From: Obelidium mucronatum
Taxonomy: Eukaryota; Chytridiomycota; Chytridiomycetes; Chytridiales; Chytriomycetaceae
Length of the DNA stretch: 64,000 nt
Assembly (NCBI GenBank): GCA_025765595.1
Contig: JAIVFH010000013.1
Location: forward strand, 423,204-487,203
Reading direction: 5' to 3'
The stretch's first letter is position 1, and each line of letters starts with the position of its first letter. This document shows, in pieces, positions 1 to 12,305 of the stretch. The position numbers and the translations under genes were made by a program. The notes beneath the pieces were generated by a model. That model worked only from the letters and a program-made list of their open reading frames with translations, had not been told where the DNA came from and made no database searches.

Positions 1-1569
1 TTTGTCAATCGTCCTGGCCGACCAGGACCTTCAGCTCGAACAGCCACTTTTCCACATTTATCTTCTACGCCATCGACGCAGAAAGATTCAAAGAAGATCA
101 TTGAAGAAATAAGTTCGCATCTCAACTCGTGGCACCAAGGGTTACCTACTCAATGGCAACAACGCCCAGCTCAGGGATCGACTTGGTCTTTCCATCATCA
201 TTTGTATGTGATGTTCCACACGGCAAGCGTTTTGCTTCACCGCTTGGATGTTGGGAAATTCGATCAAGTTTGCTCCAAGAATGCGACGGAGATATCGCGT
301 GTGCTGGACAGCCTTCCCGTGCTCCCAGATATAACGGATAAGGGAAAGAGTCCAGCATTCTTCTCTGATTTTGTATTTGTTCTCCCGCTTGTCGTTTATT
401 CGGCTCTGACAGCGAGTACGCTGTTTCTGGATCTGGCCCTTGCAAACAAAGCGGATGATGGAGGAAGCAAAAAAAGGAAGTCTCGATCATCGAAACCAAC
501 GGCTTCATTGGCGGGCAAGGTCACACCCGAAATGTCCAAATTTGCAGCCAAGCAGCTCCGGAAAAGTCTGGTTGCTTTTGACCGTCTGAAAACGACAAGT
601 CTATTCGCAAATTATTATGGGCAATTAATTGTGGAGGTTCTGAGAAACGATGGAATTGTTTTGCCTTCTGACGCCGACGATGATTCGTCTCCACCAGCTG
701 ATACTCCTCCACTTCCACCAGCAGTTGCAACCCCGGCTTCAACCTCGCTCTTCAACTTTTTTAGTTCGTCTGTTGCGGGACCTTCTTCAAGCGTGCCTTC
801 TGGAATGCCAAGTGGATCTGCCTCATCGACTGCCCACCAAGAGTCCATCACAACTCGATTCGCCAATAGTATGAAAGCTGCTGTCGCAGAGGGCGTAACA
901 AATTGGAGTAAGGATGTCGTTCCCCCCCATTTTTTTTTCTTCCATCTTTTTTTCCCAACAAGTTGATTTTTAACTTCCCTTCCAATGATAGATGAATTCC
1001 TCCACTTTTCACCAAAAATCCAAAACAACCAACTCGCGCCTGGATTCATGAATGCCGCCAGCAACATATCTTTCCCGAATTTACCCAATTTACCCAACCT
1101 TCCAAACATTCCGAATCCTATAAATGCTTTGCGCGAATTTGGAAGTGGGTTGCTCTATGGACATGGGAACCATATGATGAGTGCCGTCCATGAACCTATA
1201 AAACCGGCAGACTCGGAAGTACATGGGGAGAACAGGGGCAACAGCAGTAGCAGCAGCAGCAGTGCTGGTGGCCCAGATTTGGTTTTTGCAGATGAAGAAG
1301 TGAAGCATGTGAACAATCAAACGTCGCAAAACCAATCTCAACTGCCGGAAGCAGGAGGGGAGCCAGTTTCGATCGCATCACCTTTTTTCAGCGACATTTT
1401 TTCAGACTTGTTGAACCCACTTGTGGAAAACTCCTTATGGAATGAAGTCAACTTGAGTGGTTTGGGAAGACGAGTGCCTGGCTTTGGGATCTCTGGAGCA
1501 AGTATGGTAAATGACGGTGATAACGGTGGTGAACAAAACCATACTGCTCATGCCGATGGCAAGAAGTAG
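1..1569 (+). CDS. Fungal-specific transcription factor, C-terminal part (5' truncated)
   Basis: The gene enters from the left edge, open from base 1. The visible protein begins inside the middle homology (Fungal_trans) region of a Zn2Cys6 regulator. A tryptophan-containing segment is followed by HHHLYVMFHTASVLLHR (about 190-240), which matches the family pattern HLHMLYHTAVILLHRP. The DNA-binding cluster would lie upstream of the window. The remainder is low complexity and rich in Ser, Pro and Asn, with a short repeated NLPNLPN stretch. One intron (908-991, GTAAGG...ATAG) joins exons 1-907 and 992-1569 in phase 1; without it the frame stops at 964. Role: nuclear sequence-specific transcriptional regulation, target unknown. 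Family assignment is fairly sure; the specific regulator cannot be named. Confidence 0.7.
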
Positions 1570-1818
1570 AGACCAAAATTTCCGTGTAATAACTTATTCT
1601 TTTACTTTTTTTTTTTTTTGGCTGAGCTGAGCATGCTGGAAGTAAAACACAGAAAATATAATACGTTTATGTCACCCCCCGCACACGCCCACACACAATT
1701 CTCTGTGAGAATCCTCTAATAAAATTTTGAATTGTTGACGCCACCACTGCGGCAAGTGACGAAGAATGTGTGTGTTTAATTGCCACTGGGTTAGTGATGA
1801 AGAGTGTGATGGATTTTT

Positions 1819-4800
1819 TTATTTTGCCGCTGGCCAGACGTACAATGTAAGGTCATCCACAGAACCACCGCCTGCAACATGAACAGGAATAATCTCATCT
1901 ACTAAACCCGGCAGTTTTGCGTCATCGCCATCACCCTCGCCCACAACAGCCTCAACATTTACAACCTGCCTTGTCACCTTCACTTTGGGAAGTTTGCAGT
2001 TTCCAGCAGCAAGTGGTATAAAAACAAATCGCAACGTTCTTTCAGATAATGGAAGGAGGTGCATATGCTGAAGGGCCTTGCATCCACTGAATACAAAGGC
2101 GTCGGATGGCTCCACAATCATATTGAGATCCAACATGGCCAAGCTGGTGTTTTGTATTCTATACGATACAGATATTGGTATGCCCACCCTCGCTTCTGAA
2201 GGAAGCTCTATGGAATTTGAATCAGAAATGTCTTGAAAAAAGAATGAAAAAAAAACAAAGCACTCACCAAAATATGTCCAAATTTCAGGATACGCGAAAT
2301 CAAGAGCCGGGAGTTTAATAAGTGATCGACAGTATTCTTCAGCTTGTCCTGATGACCTAAATGAAAAAAAAAAGAGTCAGTAAACTCAACCCATCTTTTT
2401 TCTCTCCCAAACCTTCTTCGCCAATCTACAGTTAATGCCCCAGCAACAACTTCACCATGCGTTTTCAAAACGTCAAACTCTACCGACACATGAAAAACGA
2501 AATTCCTCATATCACCGTGCTTTAAACTGATCACAGCATCAGCATCACTCCCATCCACCTGAAGCTTTGATACAGCAGCAACCGCCTTCACGTCCACCTT
2601 CATTCCATCCAACAATCCATTACCAACAAACTGTACATCCTTGACAGCCAGTTCACAAGGCGCTTGAACCTTCACTGACGCAACAATCGTCCATCCACAA
2701 TGTTTCACCAACTCAACATCTGGATTCAAAGCCGACAATAAACCATTCTCATGGATCCAAGAATCCCCTTCACCACCACCACCACCACCACCACCACTAC
2801 CGTTATTAAACGCAACAATCGCCCTCGGCTGCTGCAAAAACGTACACTCAAACGCCTTCACACAAGCAACCTTGAAACTCTCCACCTTCCGGAACCGATA
2901 CTGACTCTCCCCAACAAGATCCCGAATTGCATGTCGCCCATCTTCCTCCTCTTCCTCCTCCTCATGGTCTCCCTCACCCTGTTCATGAATCATCTTAAAG
3001 TCTACATTCACATTGAGAGAGCGTTCGGCTGCGACTTTCAGCGCACGCACGTGAAACTGGATTTGAGTTTTCGTGTGGGCCTTGAGGATTCCGATTGGGA
3101 TTTTCGTGAGCGCGTGATCGGGGTTCTGTGTTGTTGCCACGTTGTTGTTGGACTTGGACACGCCGTCGCGAGTTGCAAAGGGATGTTCACTGAGAAGGTT
3201 AATGTGGTGCGAGGAAGAAGCTGCACTCGTTGAGGACAGTGGAGTTGAGCCGCCATGGAGAGGTTGAAGGTGAACTGCTTCCTTCGCAATTTGACTCGTT
3301 TTATCTTGGGGAAAAAAAAACTCCAATTAACATTCCCCCGAATTCTGTGTTTTGAATCATCCTTACCAAAGCTTTCCAGAGACATGGAGTTCTTGAAATC
3401 AATATCAACTACACCTTCTAAATCTTCGTCTTCTTCGTTCGAAAGCTCCAAAATCATTGGAAATGTTTCATCCAACAAAATCGGACCCACATGGTCAACC
3501 AAACGCAACTTGAGTTTCGGTTGCCGCTGAATGACCCGAACTGTAGATAACTCCCCATGTCCATCCAACCCAATGAATCGAGGCTTTGTGGAGTCGCTGA
3601 CTGAAAACCACTTTCTCCGAATGCTGGGATCTTCTGGCCTTTCTCCAATCTTGTATTGCAAATTAACTGTTCCCGCATCCTTCTCGATAGTCACCACAAC
3701 CCCAATAATCTTCAAATCCTCACTTTCCATGGGAATCACTTGCCCTTCAAACACCTTCTTCACGCCAGGAACCAGCACCAAGTCCCCGCGATGAACACTC
3801 ACGCGTCTTTCCTTTCCAGTTGAAGTTGGCGTGTCGCCAGGTTTTCCATCGGGATCCACCTCTCGCACCGTTGAACTGCAATCAATAAAAGACACTTTTC
3901 CTCCCGCCTGTGTCGCCCCCGCGTTTTCAGGAGCCGCACCATCATGTATCCATAAATTATCCAAACGCCCATTCGAAAAGAGAATACGAATTTTGCTCAA
4001 CGCGAACGGCACGGGCCACCCAGCTTCCCCACCCTGAGGAAACAACGTGACTTGGAATCGAACACCATCTCGAACATACCCATTCGGCTTCTTGAACTGA
4101 ACCCCACACCCCATAAATGCATTGATCTTATCCATTTCAACTACAGTTGAAAAGCGATCGTGTGGGTGTCCTCCTCCTCCTCCTCCAGGAGGCCCTTGCA
4201 ACACAGCCACCAACTCTTGCCAAACCGTTTCCCTCTCTTCTTTACCAGAAGTAATGTGCTCACTACATAACTCTACTAATCCTTCAACAACACTGGCCAC
4301 CCTGCCTTCCACTTTTCTCGCACATTCCACGGTTTTGGCTAGAATGACACCCAGGACGGCAGGCCAGTTCTCTTTTCGGTATGTTTTGCTGATCCGTTCG
4401 AAAAACTTTAACGCCATTTCGTGTCTTCCACTGGATTCGTAGACTCGCGCGATTTCAGCTGCCAAGAACAGAGTCATTCTTCCCGACTTTTGGCGCTTGA
4501 ATTGTTCATACGACTTTGTGAGGAGGTCGATTGTGAGGGAAGTATGGTCGGTTGTACGTTCGGCTTCGAGGCATTGCAGTTCTGTCTTTGCACGGGCAGA
4601 TGAATCTAAATAAAAAAACAAACAAAGGGATATAGATAGAAGACATGAGCATTTACGGGGGGGCCACGATTTTTTGACTCTGAATATTAACCTGTTGGAA
4701 GCATGGCCAAGGCGCGCTTTTTGGCCGCCAGATCGGCAGCCTTGAAACGGGCGGCACGTTCTTCGATGCATCCAGCAGCATGGTAATAATAATATCCTGC

Positions 4801-6393
4801 ATGTTGAACCACAAGGGTAGTGATTGTCGAGCTGTATGGGCCAAAAGTGTTTGACGAATCACCGCCCGATACAGCATTACCGCCAGCAGTAGTCACAGAA
4901 TTTAAAAGAGAGTTCGTTGAGACAGTTGCAGATCCGCCTATAACCGTTGGAGCCGTCATTGCTGAGCCAGGCGGCGGGAATGGCACACGGAGGCCAATCT
5001 TGGTAGCCATTTCAATGAGTTCACCAAAGACACGACATCTAACAACAAAAGACAAAGGTTTTAGTAATACTACCATTTGGTTATCCAGAGAATTCACGTA
5101 ACTGTTTGGAAACCCATGCCCAATACTCGAACGAACCGTTTCCTGGGACAACGGCTGCAAAGTTTCGAAGGCCAGGGATGGTAAGCGAAGCAGAGCTTCC
5201 ACTGGATTCACCCGCGAATTCGGGCAAGCATTTAAAGTTGTTCAAGTGTTTGTAGTGCTGTTGCAATGCAGGAAGCGGGTTGTCTGCGTACAAAGCAAGT
5301 TTACAAATCTATGATTGGATCAAAAAAAACTTGAATAAATATAGCGCGAATAGAGTTGAATTTTCGGGTTACTTTTATGCTGATGCAGTCTGCCAAGATC
5401 TTTGCTTCAGTCCACCGCAGAGAATATGGAGTAATCAGCTCTGCTCCATTTCCTCCTACGAACGATCCAACGCCAAGAGTGGAATGAAACATATCCATTA
5501 AGCCCTGATATGCATCTTCATAATGATGGGCAGCCGCCTCCAGATCCTGCCGAAACTCTGCAAATACGGCCATTTTGAAGTCATAGCGAACATTCCAGCC
5601 ATGGGTATGCAAAGGTTGTGAAGACACTGCATTGTGATCATCGTCTATATCAATCAAATTCGGGATAGAAGGCGCAGCTGGGGCAGGAGGTCGAAAAGTC
5701 AATGGCGGCAGTTTTGACTTTTTCCGTTTGACGCGACGACCGTGTTCGCGGTAATAGTTTACGGCATCCTCGTACAAGTGCTTTTGCAGACCGGCGACGA
5801 ATTCTTTTGTCTCTTGTTCGGTCGAGAGGGCGTTGAAGATGAAGAGCGAGTTTCGCGAGTCGAGGCCGCACTGGCGACGGATCTACTTGGCGCATTCAGA
5901 AAGAAGAAAGAAAAAGAAAAAAAAAAAGAAAAAGAAAGATGCGCACGGCCTGGATGCGGTCTTCGAGCAGCTGGTTGCCCTTGGGCAGCGTGTCGAGGAT
6001 CAGCACGAGCACCGTCTTTGCGGGCTTCGCGGGCGGCAGCACCAGCGCGTCGCCCGGCGCCGGCGGCAGCCGCCGGAAGAACACAGCGACGGCGGGCGCG
6101 GCGGCGCGGTGGCGCGCGGGCCACAGCGGCGTCATCAGCCCGCCCGGAAACAGCGGCGACGCCGAAGCGCGCGGCGACAGCGGCTGGCGCGCCACGCCGC
6201 CCGCCGCCGCCGCCGCCGTGCGCACGTGGAAGAAGCCCTTGCCGCCGCCGCCGCCGCCGCCGCCGTCCGCGTTGCGCGCATTCAGGCTCGCGAGCAGCTG
6301 CGCCTCCGCCGAGTCCGCCGCCGCGTCCGTCAGTCCGTCCGCGAGAAGCAGCGGCGTGTGGTGGAGCACATACTCGAGGGGATACGTCTCCAT
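1819..6393 (-). CDS. TRAPPC11: TRAPPC11 homologue (foie gras / Gryzun TRAPP subunit)
   Basis: Large subunit of a TRAPP vesicle-tethering complex acting at the ER-Golgi. Eight exons all join in phase: 5947-6393, 5373-5882, 5103-5308, 4692-5038, 3367-4605, 2413-3304, 2268-2356 and 1819-2231, giving about 1380 residues (human about 1130). Family marks: the N-terminal METYPLEYVLHHTP start, the RRQCGLDSRNSLF segment, the foie-gras stretch (LYEDAVNYYREHGRR, KICKLALYADNPLPALQQH, WVSKQCRVFGELIEMA), then Gryzun-type beta regions ending near LPALDFAYPEIWTYF. Intron sizes are very even (four of seven are 62-64 bp). Exon 1 is extremely GC-rich and encodes a poly-Gly run from a GCC repeat near 6241. No frame breaks in 4.1 kb of coding sequence. 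It is divergent from the secreted gene at 6455 with only 61 bp between start codons. Confidence 0.9.
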
Positions 6394-6454
6394 CTTTTAT
6401 TATCTTTTATTATTATTTATTATTAATATTACAATAAACAAACAAACGCGTAAA

Positions 6455-6988
6455 ATGAACCCCCTTTCCCTGCTGCTCTTCCTCGCTGTCCTCAACAAAT
6501 CGATCGCCGACGGCAACACCGATCCAAACTGGAACGCCCCTTTTCAAATCGGTCTTGGTGTCAACTGCGAGCCCAATGACGTTGTTTGCGAAAAAGGCTG
6601 GATCTGCGCAAAACCAACTGGCCCTGACTCGGACGAAAAACCTAAAATATGCCAGATCAGATACCGCGGTATCGGTAAACCATGTGGCCCCGATCCAAAT
6701 GAACCAAACGTTCACGGATCGGGATGCAAAGCAGGTGGCCACTGTGTCGCGCGTGTGCCTGGAGTGGTTGGAAAATGTTATCCTGACCCTGTCGGCTTGG
6801 GAAAAGCATGCGGAGGAGCAGATGAGTTTGCTGCATCGTGTTTAGAGCCGTATTCCTGTGAAAAGAATGTCTGCAGAAAATTGGGGTCTGCGGGTCAAGA
6901 GTGTGGAGAAGACCTTGATGAAGCTGTATGCAGCGGTTCGATGATCTGCAGGAACAAAAAATGCATAGTGGAAGTTATTATGATTTAA
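6455..6988 (+). CDS. Secreted cysteine-rich protein A
   Basis: Single-exon gene of 177 residues. A signal peptide (MNPLSLLLFLAVLNKSIADG) is followed by cysteine-rich modules with the repeating shape GxxCGPD...C..G..C and ending ...ICRNKKC. The spacing recalls Dickkopf-type, colipase-fold or EB modules of animal secreted proteins, but I cannot assign a family with confidence. The neighbour at 7096 is a clear paralogue in tandem (shared GIGxxCGG, CGxD and AVCxGxxxCR). The start codon was chosen because it follows the in-frame AT-rich leader and begins the signal peptide; the longer open frame upstream only shadows TRAPPC11 exon 1. An AATAAA lies near 7013. Likely extracellular; function unknown. 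Confidence 0.75.
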   Translation: MNPLSLLLFLAVLNKSIADGNTDPNWNAPFQIGLGVNCEPNDVVCEKGWICAKPTGPDSDEKPKICQIRYRGIGKPCGPDPNEPNVHGSGCKAGGHCVARVPGVVGKCYPDPVGLGKACGGADEFAASCLEPYSCEKNVCRKLGSAGQECGEDLDEAVCSGSMICRNKKCIVEVIMI

Positions 6989-7095
6989 TAGTCTTCTTTC
7001 TGTAGTAATGAGCGAATAAACCCATCTGCATGAATTTAAATTGTTACAGAGTTTTGTCTTTGAAGGTTCGACTTTGACAAAACTGCAACAGCAGA

Positions 7096-7691
7096 ATGAG
7101 AACTGTCACACTCGCCTTGTGCTTGCTATGCATATTATTGATGACTTCAAACGCTTCTCCAATCTATGGAAGCGATATTCGCTATAACGGTGAGGCTTGA
7201 CTTGATAAACGGATTATGAATACTAACTGATCAAACACGAAAAACTAGGTATTGGTGGATCCTGCGACTACAAACCGGGAGCACACCTTCACGAAGCATG
7301 TGAAACAGGCCTTACCTGCGTAAACTTGATCTGCGTCGAACGCGTCCACAAATATGGTGAATCATGCAAGGACAAAGTCAAGGGCAAAATCAAGCACTCT
7401 GCTATTTGCGGTGCAGGTCTCGAATGCAAAGAATCAAAACTTCAATATATTTGCCAGTATATTCCCGTCTATCACGGAATCGGCGATTCCTGTGGTGGTA
7501 CATCCCCAGGGTCTCCAGTTTGCGAGAAGGACCTTCTGTGCTTCAATAAAATTTGTAGAAGAGTAGCAGAACTGCATAGACCTTGTGGTGATGACCCCAA
7601 ACAAGATGCAGTTTGTAAGGGCGCTCTCGAGTGCCGGCTTGAAGGCGACGGTATCGGAAAAGGGTATTCTTGCCAGAAACCTCAATACTAG
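7096..7691 (+). CDS. Secreted cysteine-rich protein B (paralogue of A)
   Basis: Two exons (7096-7189 and 7249-7691) join in phase 1 across a 59-bp intron with a TACTAAC branch site, giving 178 residues. The first exon encodes a signal peptide (MRTVTLALCLLCILLMTSNA); the second carries the same type of cysteine modules as the gene at 6455 (GIGGSCDYKPGA..., GIGDSCGGTSPGSPVCEK, CGDDPKQDAVCKGALECR). Tandem arrangement and similar length indicate duplication, after which one copy gained or lost the intron. An AATAAA follows at about 7703. Probably an extracellular disulfide-rich protein; whether it binds a host, a wall polymer or another cell is unknown. Confidence 0.75.
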
Positions 7692-7757
7692 CCTCTTGAT
7701 TTAATAAAGAGAAAGTGGATGACGAATCATCCTTCCTGTTTTTGATTCCAAAAAAAA

Positions 7758-8610
7758 ATGCTGAAGTTGTACGAGCTTGTTTTCGACGCCACCGGCGCAG
7801 ACCGCCACTACTACGGTGGTATGTATCCAAATCCCACCAAAAAAAGGAACTTAAATTCAACCCACTCCACCTATGCATGGATCCAATAAAAAAAAAACGA
7901 TAGGCCCAAACGGCTGGAAGATCCACCTCGCCCTCCTCCAAAAACAAATCCCATTCGAAATCGTTGAAGTAACCCACCACGACGTCCACACATCCCTCAG
8001 CGCAAAGCTAGGCCGCAAGGCGACATCCCCTGCCATTGAACTCGACGACGGAACAATTATTTGTGATTCATACCGAATTGCCGAGTTCTTGGAGGAAACG
8101 TACCCGAACCAACCGTCCCTGTTTTCCGGGTCCAAGACAAACGAACAAGCGGAAGTCAAAATTGGGAAAACTTATTCTTTCATGATGGATAAAGGGCTTG
8201 GGGACTCGGATTCGGAATGGGCTGTTTGGTTGGAACTCAGTCTCGACGGAATGCAGAGCCGTGTTGTCGAAGGACCCAACAGAGATTACTTTCTTTCCGA
8301 CCAAAAATGGGGTAAAGACGGATTCAAGCAGATGAGCAAGAAACGAGAAAACGAGGATTTGGTCCGTCGCGCAAAAAACAGCGTTATGCCTTTGGTTGCA
8401 TCACTGAAGGAACGGCCAGGCGAGTTTCTGCAAGGACAGGAGCCAGGATTTGTAGACTTTGTGGTCTTTGGACGGTATGCAATGTGTCGTAATAATTGTC
8501 CCGAACTTTCAAAGCAAGTGTGGGAGGATCATGCTGTCGAGTTGGAGCAGTGGGTGCAACGTCTTGTTGACAAGTTCCCATCTATTCAGAAGCATCTCAG
8601 ACCTTATTAA
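7758..8610 (+). CDS. Glutathione S-transferase (fungal, etherase-like type)
   Basis: Two exons (7758-7818 and 7904-8610; 85-bp intron, phase 1) give 255 residues. Exon 1 encodes the first strand of a thioredoxin fold (MLKLYELVF); exon 2 starts GPNGWKIHLALLQ and continues to the GST_N signature (SPAIELDDGTIICDSYRIAEFLEETYP), where the Asp-Ser pair corresponds to the glutathione gamma-glutamyl contact. A helical C-terminal domain follows. The layout is that of fungal GSTs related to beta-etherases, which conjugate or reduce with glutathione in the cytosol. The substrate cannot be told from sequence. No frame breaks. Confidence 0.85.
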
Positions 8611-8763
8611 TGATGCAGGAAATAATCTTGTTGTTTTTCAAAAATAAAGTTTGTGTGGCACAGCTCTTGACTGACAACGTGGAACAATCAAACTGCCATA
8701 CTCTATAAAATGAAACCATATCCTTCCATGATTCATATTAAAACTTAAACAACAAACATAATT

Positions 8764-9434
<671 letters not shown>

Positions 9435-9556
9435 AGGGAAATAAAGGGGAATACAGAATCATGAAAAATAAAATAATGGTTGGGGAAGCAGTTGTTTTTA
9501 TTCTTGATCCCCCTTGTTCATAGACAAATCGAAAAAAGGAGAAACGGTGTTCTGAT

Positions 9557-9876
9557 TTAGTACCATTCAGCCCAGCAATCACCACGGCAGCAACCGCTGC
9601 AGCATTGAGTCTTTCCTGCGGGTCTTGGGCCACACGCTGTTGTTCCACCGCGAACGCACTTTGACCAGCAAGGGGCAGCCGCAATAATGGCGTTTGGAGC
9701 AGCACCTTCAGCAGCTGGAGGAACTGGAAGCATATCAGCGCCTTGAGGAATAGCAGGAGCAGCAGCTTTAATGGCACGTTTTTCAATTCAAAATGTATCA
9801 CAAGGCGAGTGAGAAACTTACAAACTGTCAAGGCAGCAAAAGCGAGAGCCGCAACCATAGAGAAAACGTTGACCAT
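9557..9876 (-). CDS. Small secreted cysteine-rich peptide with CRGDC motif
   Basis: Too short and too spliced for a simple ORF scan. Exon 1 (9822-9876) encodes MVNVFSMVAALAFAALTV, a signal peptide; a 56-bp intron (9766-9821, GTAAGT...AAAG) joins in phase 1 to exon 2 (9557-9765). The precursor is 87 residues: signal, an Ala/Pro-rich propeptide-like stretch, then a compact C-terminal domain with eight cysteines spaced C-x3-C-x7-C-x9-CC-x2-CC-x3-C. The last two cysteines enclose RGD (CCRGDC). The shape is that of a knottin-like or antimicrobial peptide, but no family is recognised. A TATA-like box lies about 65-70 bp upstream of the start. Frame and splice phase agree throughout. Confidence 0.65.
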
Positions 9877-10428
9877 TGTTTTGCTGTTGGTGTTGTTGTT
9901 GTTTTTGATAATGGGAGACAAAGTTCGCTGGTCCCTCGTTTATATCTGTTTTCTTTTTTTTCTTTTAATCAAAACGGAAGATCAAGTGGCAAAACAGACA
10001 CCGAACGATTTTCGATTAAGAGGACAAGGCCGACAAAGCGTTTTTTCTTATGCTCATGCGTGTCAGTAGAAGGGACTTGAGTAAATAACTGGTAGGCGCA
10101 TCAGCGGCCATTACACAAACCTTGTTGGCACTATACTTTGGTTCAGACTTCGGTTCGAAAAGACACTCGAAAAGATTAATCCTATAGCGCCACCCAATTC
10201 ACTCTGCAATCAATTGAAATGAATTAAAGCGGCAACGCCAAAATTTCCAGCCACCTTAGCTTGATCCTCGAACGAGACAATGACAAAATGCTTTACTTTT
10301 GATATTGATGGCTGCCGCGTTTTGCTCGGTTGCCAGCTGTTTCATTTAAATAACTCAAGAGCGTAAAGTCAAGAGCGGAAAAGTCGGGAAGTCTTCGGGT
10401 TGGAACAAAAAAAAAAAAATAACCGACG
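9877..10428. other. Divergent promoter region
   Basis: This gap separates the small secreted peptide (leftward) from the dipeptidase (rightward). It holds the TATA-like sequence of the peptide near 9940 and long T and A runs, but no supported gene. Longer open frames here lack an upstream or downstream continuation. Confidence 0.5.
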
Positions 10429-12114
10429 ATGGAAGCCGTTTATGCGCACATTGACGCCAACACAAAGACATACATTGACCGTCTCGGTGAAGCCATTGCA
10501 ATTCCAAGGTACGTCCATGAAGACGCGCATTAGGCTGCCTCCTTCCTCTAACCTTTACAACACAAATAGTATCTCTGGAGACGCAAGCCACCGTCCGGAT
10601 GTAATTCGAATGGGTGCCTGGCTGAAAGCAGAGCTCACTCGTTTGAAGTTTACTGAGATTGAAGAGCACCACCCTGGGAAACAGACTTTGCAAGGGAAGG
10701 TCCTGGATTTGCCACCTGTTGTCTTGGGAACCTATGGAACCTCCACGGCAAAACCAACAGTGTTGGTTTATGGACACTATGACGTTCAACCAGTTGAGTT
10801 TTTTTTTATAGTTCATGAGTTGCAGTTGGGTCATTGGTTCAAGTTGCTTTGTAATTGTGGCTCATCACGCAATCTTTCTAGGCTCTCAAGGAGGATGGCT
10901 GGAAGTACGAGCCATTCACCATGGTTGTTGAAGAAGAAACTGGAAGAATTTATGGTCGTGGTTCTACTGACGACAAGGCACCGATTCTGTCGTGGTTGTG
11001 GGTGGTTGAAGCCTACCAACAACTCGGCAAAGAACTTCCTGTCAATCTGAAGGTTTGCTTTGAAGGAATGGAAGAATCTGGATCAGAAGGCCTCGATGAT
11101 ATTATCTTCAAGGAAGCTGACCGCTACTTCAAAAACGTGGACTGTGTTTGCATTTCAGACAATTGTAAGCAACGCCCCTTGTTGTCAGATTGGAACTGAC
11201 ATTTTTACTTTATGAAAGACTGGCTTGGAACCAAGAAACCATGCTTAACATACGGTCTTCGTGGGGTTTCGTACTTTATGCTCGAAGTCCAAGGACCAGC
11301 CAAAGATCTCCACTCTGGAGTCTTTGGAGGAACCGTACACGAACCAATGACCGACTTGGTTCACATCATGTCATCTCTTGTCACACCTTCTGGGAAAATC
11401 CTGATTCCAGGAATCTACGACGACGTTGCCCCAGTCACTGAAAGCGAAAACTCTCTTTACGCCAACCTGGATTTCACTCTCAGCGATATCCACAATGCCA
11501 CAGAAAGTGAAACCACAATCCACGAATCCGTGCGAGACACTTTGATGCATCGCTGGAGATTCCCATCCCTTTCGCTTCACGGAATTGAAGGCGCGTTTTA
11601 TGCACCAGGTGCAAAAACTGTGATTCCAGCAAAAGTGATTGGAAAGTTTTCAATCAGAAGTGTTCCAAACCAAACTCCTGAAAAGATTGCCGAACTTGTC
11701 AAGGCGCATGTGGATTCCGAGTTTAAAAAGTTGAAGAGCAGAAACACTGTTAAACTCGAGGCACCTCAAGGTGGAAAGTGTTGGGTCGCTGATGTTAACA
11801 GCTGGAACTTTGGTTAGTTCACATACGTCTGTTGTTTTTAGTTCTGTTCTATTGACGACGCAAAACAGTTGCGGCCAGAAGTGCCATCGAAAAGGTTTTC
11901 AAGACTTCTCCAGATCTGACTCGCGAAGGTGGTTCTATTCCAGTTACTCTCACTTTCCAAGAGGCGCTTGAACAAATCCGTTCTGTTGCTTCCAATGGGA
12001 CGATCAGATGATGGTGCTCACTCTACAAACGAGAAAATTGACAAGTTCAATTATATCGAAGGCATCAAACTTCTTGCGACGTATCTCGAAGAAGTTGCAA
12101 GTGTTCCGAAGTAG
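10429..12114 (+). CDS. DUG1: Cytosolic non-specific dipeptidase, M20 family (Dug1/CNDP2 type), one frame break
   Basis: Metallopeptidase that cleaves Cys-Gly and other dipeptides, needed for glutathione turnover. Exons: 10429-10508, 10570-10792, 10882-11164, 11219-11815 and about 11869-12114, all in phase. Metal ligands are visible: GHYDVQP (His, Asp), [11 protein letters not shown] (bridging Asp) and GMEESGSEG (Glu pair). The lid domain and C-terminal [14 protein letters not shown] segment are present. Within the last exon the frame shifts by +1 at about 11978 (after LTFQEAL), between two conserved blocks; reading straight on would stop at about 12010. This looks like a sequencing or recent indel rather than loss of the gene. 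An AATAAA follows at about 12126. Confidence 0.85.
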
Positions 12115-12305
12115 TTGTAAACATTAATAAATGGTCGCATATTGATGACTTTAAGATTTGTCCTCATGGAACAACTATATATTAGAGACTATCAGGGAGT
12201 ACAACAAAATGCCAAAGAAAACAACGATATATGGGCCAGCGGTCTCCCAGGATTATATGACAAATATCAGGGCAAAACAAAAAAAAAACAACCTAACAGA
12301 CACCC

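Noticed and set aside
5742..6437. Arginine-rich and alanine-rich plus-strand frames over TRAPPC11 exon 1
   Set aside because: They come from the high GC content of the exon. The minus-strand frame matches TRAPPC11 and splices in phase.
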